From Candidatus Eremiobacteraceae bacterium (GTDB lineage Bacteria; Vulcanimicrobiota; Vulcanimicrobiia; Eremiobacterales; Eremiobacteraceae), in the NCBI GenBank assembly GCA_035710745.1, contig DASTCX010000026.1:1-64000 (forward strand): a DNA stretch of 64,000 nt, in the 5' to 3' direction. Below, piece by piece: positions 58,347-64,000 of the stretch. The notes beneath the pieces were generated by a model. That model did not search any database and was not told the origin of the DNA. It was given only the letters and a program-made list of their open reading frames with translations. The number at the start of each line of letters is the position of its first letter. The first letter of the stretch is position 1. The position numbers were made by a program, and so were the translations under genes.

Positions 58347-60122
58347 ATGTTGCGTACGGTTGTCGTCGTCGGGTTGTCCGCTCTTGTCATTGGGCTGACC
58401 TTGCCCAATATGTTCGTCGCACGCGACATGAACCAGATACCGTTCAGCGTCGACTTCCACTACGACGTCATTTCGTTGACGCCAGATTCGATCGCAACGC
58501 AAGCAGGCCTTCGGGTCGGCGATCACATCGAGCCGCCGACGACCGACATCCTAGCGCGCATGGCAATGCAGACCTGGTATTTGTATCGTCCGGGCAGCTC
58601 GACGAAGTTCATCGTCGACCGCGCGGGCAGCAGCATCCCGATCGTGCTTCGATATCCCGCCGCGCAAGCGACCGGCGTTGAAGCGGTTTCGATCGTGAAG
58701 CGTTCCACCGCGACCATCTTCATCGTCGTGGCCGCGATTCTGTTGCTGCTGCGGCCGAGTCTTATGACGTGGGGCTTCTGGCTCTATGCCATCGGAAGCA
58801 CGAACGGTGGATCCGCGGTCTTGGAGTTCGTCGGCACGACACCGATAGTCATCGCCAACACGGCGCTCGTGACGATTTGTTACAACATCCTCGCGCCGCT
58901 CGGCCTGTTGATCTTCGCGACGAACTTCCCATCGCGTTCCTCGAGCGGTTGGAGGTATCGGATCGAAAAGCTCATCCCGATATTCAGCATCCTTCTCGCA
59001 TTGCCATCGGTGTCGTACGTTCTCTTCTTGCTTGGCATCGTACAGCCATCGGCAACGTTTGCGGTCATGAATGTCGTGACTGAAGGCGTCGGGTTGATCG
59101 CGCTCGCGACACTCGCTGCAGGTTTCGTCCTATCAGGTCCAGAGCAGCGCCAGAGACTACGCTGGGTCGTCGCTGGTTTCGCGATCTTCTATGCCGCGTA
59201 CGCGTACCAGGAGTTAAGCCAGTTTCTGCCTGGTCAAGGTTGGCCTTCGCAGTGGACGAACGCCGGCGACCCGTCGGACATCTTGAACGGCCTCGTCGTC
59301 TTCATTCCGATCAGCGTCGCATACGCGGTCTTCAAGCATCACGTGCTCGATCTCAACTTCGTCATCGGACGCGGCCTCGTCTACGGCATCCTCACGTCGC
59401 TCGCGGTCGCTGTCTTCGCGATCATCGAATGGTTCATCGGCGGTGTCCTCGCACAGACGCGTCTCGCCGCCGCAGGCGAGGTGGTCGCTGCCGTCGCGAT
59501 CGGCTTTTGGTTGAATCGCTTACATGGGCGCGTCGACCGGCTCGTCGACTCCGTCATCTTCCGCAAACGCCACCTCGCAGAACAGCGTTTAGCTCGTGTC
59601 GCCTCCGGGCTCCAGCACAGCGAGTCGTATTCGACGATCGCGCAGATCGTCGTCGAGGAGCCGATGGACGCGCTCGGCTTCAGATCGGCCGCGTTCTATC
59701 GTCGCGTGGACAACGGCGACTTCGCCCGCGACGCTGCGGAGGGCGTCGACAAGTCGAACACGCCGATAGGCGCGCACGACCCGCTTCTCGTTCACCTCAA
59801 TGGAGAGCGTGGTCCGGTCATGCTCGATCAGATCGGCTGGAACGTCCCTGGCCTGCCTATTGGCGAAAACACCCCGATCGTCGCTCTGCCAGTCTTCAAC
59901 CGTCACCAGCTGCGAGCGATTGCTTTGTACGGGCCTCACGAAACGGGCGAGGCGATCGATCCGGACGAGATGCGCTCGTTGGCCGCGCTGTGCTCGGCCG
60001 CCGGTGCGGCGCTCGATCACACAGCGGCGGCCGAGTTGTCGCAGCGCCTTGAGGAATATCGTCAGACCGTCAATGCCCTCAGAGCGGATTTGCAAACGCT
60101 CCGAAGCGCCGCCGCTATTTGA
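58347..60122 (+). CDS. Membrane protein with PDZ-like and GAF-like regions
   Basis: The 591-residue protein has an N-terminal anchor (VVVVGLSALVIGLTL), a PDZ-like region (SIATQAGLRVGDHIEPP, about residues 48-110), about eight membrane spans (about 115-395), then a GAF-like domain (about 410-560, IAQIVVEEPMDALGFRSAAFYR) and a C-terminal coiled coil (LSQRLEEYRQTVNALRADLQ). The layout is that of membrane sensor kinases, but no HisKA, HATPase, GGDEF or EAL domain follows. The output is unknown. A perfect palindrome precedes the start. Confidence 0.65.
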   Translation: MLRTVVVVGLSALVIGLTLPNMFVARDMNQIPFSVDFHYDVISLTPDSIATQAGLRVGDHIEPPTTDILARMAMQTWYLYRPGSSTKFIVDRAGSSIPIVLRYPAAQATGVEAVSIVKRSTATIFIVVAAILLLLRPSLMTWGFWLYAIGSTNGGSAVLEFVGTTPIVIANTALVTICYNILAPLGLLIFATNFPSRSSSGWRYRIEKLIPIFSILLALPSVSYVLFLLGIVQPSATFAVMNVVTEGVGLIALATLAAGFVLSGPEQRQRLRWVVAGFAIFYAAYAYQELSQFLPGQGWPSQWTNAGDPSDILNGLVVFIPISVAYAVFKHHVLDLNFVIGRGLVYGILTSLAVAVFAIIEWFIGGVLAQTRLAAAGEVVAAVAIGFWLNRLHGRVDRLVDSVIFRKRHLAEQRLARVASGLQHSESYSTIAQIVVEEPMDALGFRSAAFYRRVDNGDFARDAAEGVDKSNTPIGAHDPLLVHLNGERGPVMLDQIGWNVPGLPIGENTPIVALPVFNRHQLRAIALYGPHETGEAIDPDEMRSLAALCSAAGAALDHTAAAELSQRLEEYRQTVNALRADLQTLRSAAAI

Positions 60123-60152
60123 CGAACCGCTCTCTCTTCACTCTCATAGCAA

Positions 60153-60187
60153 GGCCGCGGCGGTCGACCGTAAAGTTCGACCGCTCC
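60153..60187 (-). repeat. REP-like palindrome, type A(GGAG), GACC stem
   Basis: On the minus strand, GGAG plus CGGTCGAAC-TTTA-CGGTCGACCG (one stem mismatch) and CCGCGGCC. It is in the convergent gap before birA. Confidence 0.82.
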
Positions 60188-60206
60188 CCTTTCACTTTAA
60201 TAGCAA

Positions 60207-60238
60207 GATCGCGGCGGTCGAGATAAATCTCCGCTCCC
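60207..60238 (-). repeat. REP-like palindrome, type A(GGAG), GAGA stem, deleted
   Basis: On the minus strand, GGAGCGG then AGATTTATCTCGACCGCCGCG. The 4 bases TCGA of the left arm are missing, so the stem cannot form fully. This is a decayed copy next to an intact one. Confidence 0.75.
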
Positions 60239-60252
60239 CATTTTGAGAATTG

Positions 60253-61062
60253 CTAGGAAAGCACGTCGACGTCGCCGAGCATCACCGGGACGCGGCCGCG
60301 CGATGTCTTGAGCACGAGCGAACCGTCGGGAGCGACGTCGAGCACTTCGCCTTCGTGTAGCGTCGCCCCATCGAGCGCTTTCACCACGACGTATTGACCG
60401 ACCAGACCTGAGCGCGCTCTCCATTCCCCGATCACAGCGCTCGGCTGCTCCACGAGCGCATCGAACGATTCCTCATATGCACGCAGCGCGGCGACGAGAA
60501 GCGCGGTGCGATCGATCGCCGCTCCGGCGACATCTGATAACCAGGCCGCGCTCGACGCGATCGATTCGGGTACGGACGACGGCCGGTTGACGTTGAGCCC
60601 GACGCCGACCACGATGCGCGTGCTCAAACCCTCGGAACGTCCCTCGCACAAGATGCCGGCGCACTTGCGTCCGCCGAGCAGCAGATCGTTCGGCCACTTC
60701 ATATCCGATGTGATGCCGCACACACTCGCAACGGCACGAGCGATCGCGAGCGATGACCAAAAACCGACCGCAGGCAACGATGTCGCGCTCATATCACTGG
60801 GAAGTATCGTCGAGAATAGCAGTCCCGAAGCGATCGGCGACGTCCAGCGACGCGCCGAACGACCTCGCCCCATGTCCTGCGACTCCGTAACAAATGATAT
60901 GCCACCGGCGTCTAAGTCGTGCAGGACATCGAGTGCGCGAGATTGCGTCGAGTCCGTGCCGACCGAGTACCGCACGATGCCGAAGCGCGGCAGGTCGCGG
61001 ATCCCCGACTCAAGAGCATCCTCGTCGATCAGCGAGGGCGGAAAGGACCGGAGGTCAGACAT
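60253..61062 (-). CDS. birA: Biotin-[acetyl-CoA carboxylase] ligase
   Basis: The 269-residue enzyme biotinylates the carboxylase carrier protein. The biotin loop is GRGRSARRW (residues 65-73; usually GRGRxGRxW, so a Gly is replaced by Ala), KWPNDLLL carries Lys122, and a C-terminal SH3-like domain follows (GEVLDVAPDGSLVLKT). There is no N-terminal winged helix, so it is the monofunctional type without repressor activity. The C-terminal half of the open frame on the opposite strand is not real. Confidence 0.92.
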   Translation of the reverse strand: MSDLRSFPPSLIDEDALESGIRDLPRFGIVRYSVGTDSTQSRALDVLHDLDAGGISFVTESQDMGRGRSARRWTSPIASGLLFSTILPSDMSATSLPAVGFWSSLAIARAVASVCGITSDMKWPNDLLLGGRKCAGILCEGRSEGLSTRIVVGVGLNVNRPSSVPESIASSAAWLSDVAGAAIDRTALLVAALRAYEESFDALVEQPSAVIGEWRARSGLVGQYVVVKALDGATLHEGEVLDVAPDGSLVLKTSRGRVPVMLGDVDVLS

Positions 61063-61111
61063 CTACGTGCTACATCTCGAACGGCAAAATGGGAAGGCGG
61101 AGGCTACTAAC

Positions 61112-61894
61112 TTGTCACGGAAAGTGACGATCAAAGAACTTGCGGCGACGCTCGGCGTGTCCGTGCCGACGCTTCGCAAGTACGGCGAATGCGGCCTGTT
61201 GGGCGTCGACGAGGTGTCCGGACGGACAAACCTCTTCGATGAAGCAGCAGCGCTCCACCGTGTCGCCGAGATCAACCGACTGAAGAGCAAAGGCTATTCG
61301 CTCTCGCTCATCCGCGAGAAGCTCGAGCAGCCGAACGGCCACAGCCGCCTCAACCTCGGCCTCGAAGATGAGACTTTCAGCCACGGACGGCACGTACTCC
61401 TCATCGTCAAAGACATGGAAGAGTACGTCGGCTTCGCGCGATCCTTCGTCGACAACGGGCTGCGCGGACATCAAGCGGTCGTGCTGTGCGTCCACCCGGA
61501 CCATCGCGATCGGCTCGAAGCGATGATCTCGGCGTGCGGCCACGACGTCGAAGCGCTCCGGCACACGCACCAGCTCACCTTCACGTGGTACGAGTCGCTC
61601 AGCGGTTTCGACGCGATCCGACAGATCGAGTCGTTCGACGCGACCGTGCGCGAAGTCATGAAGGCCGGCTGGAGCGAAGTTCGTTTCCTTGGCCATCCGG
61701 AAGTCGACCCTTCGGAAGTCGACGCCGCGGCGCTACGCAAATACGAAGAGCGCCTGAGCGACTGGATCGCCAAACTTCCCGCGCTGCTCGTCTGCGTGTG
61801 GATGGCGCCGAAAGGCAACGCGCAAACGCTCCTCGAGCTGCAGCGCCTTCACCGCGAGTTCGTGTGTGGAGAAGACACGTTCGTCAAGACCTGA
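61112..61894 (+). CDS. MerR-type regulator with MEDS sensory domain
   Basis: The 260-residue protein has a MerR-like helix-turn-helix ([25 protein letters not shown], about residues 6-30; [19 protein letters not shown]). A MEDS (DcmR-type) domain follows from about residue 85 ([24 protein letters not shown]). MEDS domains are thought to sense small hydrocarbons or redox state in methanogens and methylotrophs. The start TTG at 61112 has GGAGG at ideal spacing; a GTG four codons later is the alternative. It diverges from birA. Confidence 0.85.
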   Translation: MSRKVTIKELAATLGVSVPTLRKYGECGLLGVDEVSGRTNLFDEAAALHRVAEINRLKSKGYSLSLIREKLEQPNGHSRLNLGLEDETFSHGRHVLLIVKDMEEYVGFARSFVDNGLRGHQAVVLCVHPDHRDRLEAMISACGHDVEALRHTHQLTFTWYESLSGFDAIRQIESFDATVREVMKAGWSEVRFLGHPEVDPSEVDAAALRKYEERLSDWIAKLPALLVCVWMAPKGNAQTLLELQRLHREFVCGEDTFVKT

Positions 61895-61916
61895 CGGCTG
61901 TCAGCGCCAGGACTCT

Positions 61917-61949
61917 CCGGCGGTCGACCTTAAAGGTCGACCGCTCGGT
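61917..61949 (-). repeat. REP-like palindrome, type A(GGAG-like), GACC stem
   Basis: On the minus strand, CGAG plus CGGTCGACCTTTAAGGTCGACCG (perfect 23-base palindrome with the loop) and CCGGAG. On the plus strand it is followed by CTCGGTTTTT, so this copy can also act as a terminator for the MerR gene. Confidence 0.8.
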
Positions 61950-61983
61950 TTTTCCCGGGCATATAGTAAGGAAGGAACGAACC

Positions 61984-63730
<1,747 letters not shown>

Positions 63731-63751
63731 GGCGCCGAAATGGATGTCGGT

Positions 63752-63824
63752 GGGCCTGTAGCTCAGCGGTTAGAGCGGCCGGCTCATAACCGGTTGGTCG
63801 AAGGTTCAAATCCTTCCGGGCCCA
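63752..63824 (+). tRNA. tRNA with CAT anticodon (Met or lysidine-modified Ile2)
   Basis: Acceptor GGGCCTG pairs with CGGGCCC (one G-U); D arm GCTC/GAGC; anticodon loop CTCATAA; T arm GAAGG-TTCAAAT-CCTTC; discriminator A; CCA not encoded. The CTCATAACCG anticodon arm and the TTGGTCG variable region resemble tRNA-Ile2 genes such as E. coli ileX more than elongator tRNA-Met, but this cannot be settled by eye. It is not the initiator, since the stacked G-C stem pairs are absent. Confidence 0.9.
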
Positions 63825-63845
63825 GTTTTGAAACGCGCAAGATGT

Positions 63846-63921
63846 GCCCCCATCGTCTAGAGGCCTAGGACACCGCCCTTTCACGGCGGCGACGGGGATT
63901 CGAATTCCCCTGGGGGTACCA
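63846..63921 (+). tRNA. tRNA-Glu (anticodon TTC)
   Basis: Acceptor GCCCCCA pairs with TGGGGGT (one G-U at the first pair); anticodon arm CCGCC-CTTTCAC-GGCGG gives TTC; T arm GGGGA-TTCGAAT-TCCCC; discriminator A and CCA encoded. It lies 21 bases after the CAT tRNA and likely shares its transcript. Confidence 0.95.
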
Positions 63922-63925
63922 AAAA

Positions 63926-63953
63926 CGAAGCGGACCGAAACCGGTCCGCTTCG
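63926..63953. terminator. Strong hairpin after tRNA-Glu
   Basis: CGAAGCGGACCG and CGGTCCGCTTCG form a perfect 12-bp stem with loop AAAC. On the plus strand no T-tract follows (TGTCAC), on the minus strand TTTTTGG does. It likely ends the tRNA transcript and may also stop a minus-strand transcript entering from beyond the window. The last 47 bases hold no feature that I can support. Confidence 0.6.
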
Positions 63954-64000
63954 TGTCACTACGTGCGCTGCAAATATGAAAACCGACGGCGAGGGGGGCT

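Overview
The window is a 64 kb, GC-rich (low-60s % by eye) bacterial chromosome segment, densely coded on both strands. It holds about 60 protein genes, three tRNA genes, a clipped IS3-type insertion sequence at the left edge, and an unusually large set of short palindromic repeats. An RND pump with its periplasmic adaptor, several secreted or lipoprotein-like beta-propeller proteins and a SIMPL protein point to a diderm envelope. The gene mix and the recurrent GC-rich palindromes suggest an environmental, poorly cultured lineage. A candidate phylum such as Eremiobacterota (WPS-2) is my guess; no marker in the window proves it.

Layout. 1-8.4 kb: IS3 end, tRNA-Ala, small envelope proteins, two alpha/beta hydrolases, a degenerate protease-PDZ protein, a DUF4097 protein and an OmpR/EnvZ-type two-component system. 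7.9-9.5 kb: ThpR, a SIMPL protein and a small unannotated gene with its own terminator. 9.7-12.8 kb: a pyrK-pyrD-pyrF-pyrE operon for late pyrimidine synthesis. 12.9-16 kb: an ABC-2 exporter, an ArgB-like protein without its glycine-rich loops and a DUF2905 protein. 16.1-18.5 kb: the classic pth-rplY-prs block. 18.6-28.3 kb: a DUF4386 protein, a Kelch protein, a membrane protein, uvrB, a BNR/Asp-box protein and a zinc-ribbon-like small protein. 28.5-34.1 kb: RND pump, adaptor and an NHL-type propeller lipoprotein. 34.2-42.8 kb: HAD phosphatase, DUF1036, uvrA, a PilZ pair, ligA and a Cof-type HAD. 42.9-47.5 kb: nnr-acpS, an archaemetzincin-like protein, a secreted repeat protein and a NUDIX hydrolase. 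47.5-58.2 kb: thiolase, aldehyde dehydrogenase, then a complete branched-chain-type 2-oxoacid dehydrogenase (E1 alpha, E1 beta, E2, E3) followed by lipB and lipA, which make its lipoyl cofactor. 58.3-64 kb: a membrane PDZ/GAF protein, birA, a MerR-MEDS regulator, ndk, eno, tRNA-Met/Ile(CAT) and tRNA-Glu.

The most interesting signal is the repeats. About 33 short palindromes in three related designs occur between genes. Each is preceded by GTAG or GGAG, the tetranucleotide that marks REP elements mobilised by RAYT (REP-associated tyrosine transposase) enzymes. Stem variants differ by paired, compensating changes. Two designs often form an ordered composite. One copy lies in frame inside uvrA, and other copies supply possible start codons to neighbouring genes. 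Other points of interest are an archaemetzincin with HALGH instead of HELGH, an ArgB-like pseudokinase, and a 47-residue gene whose 3' region carries a CCTCCTCCTCCTC tract and a terminator.
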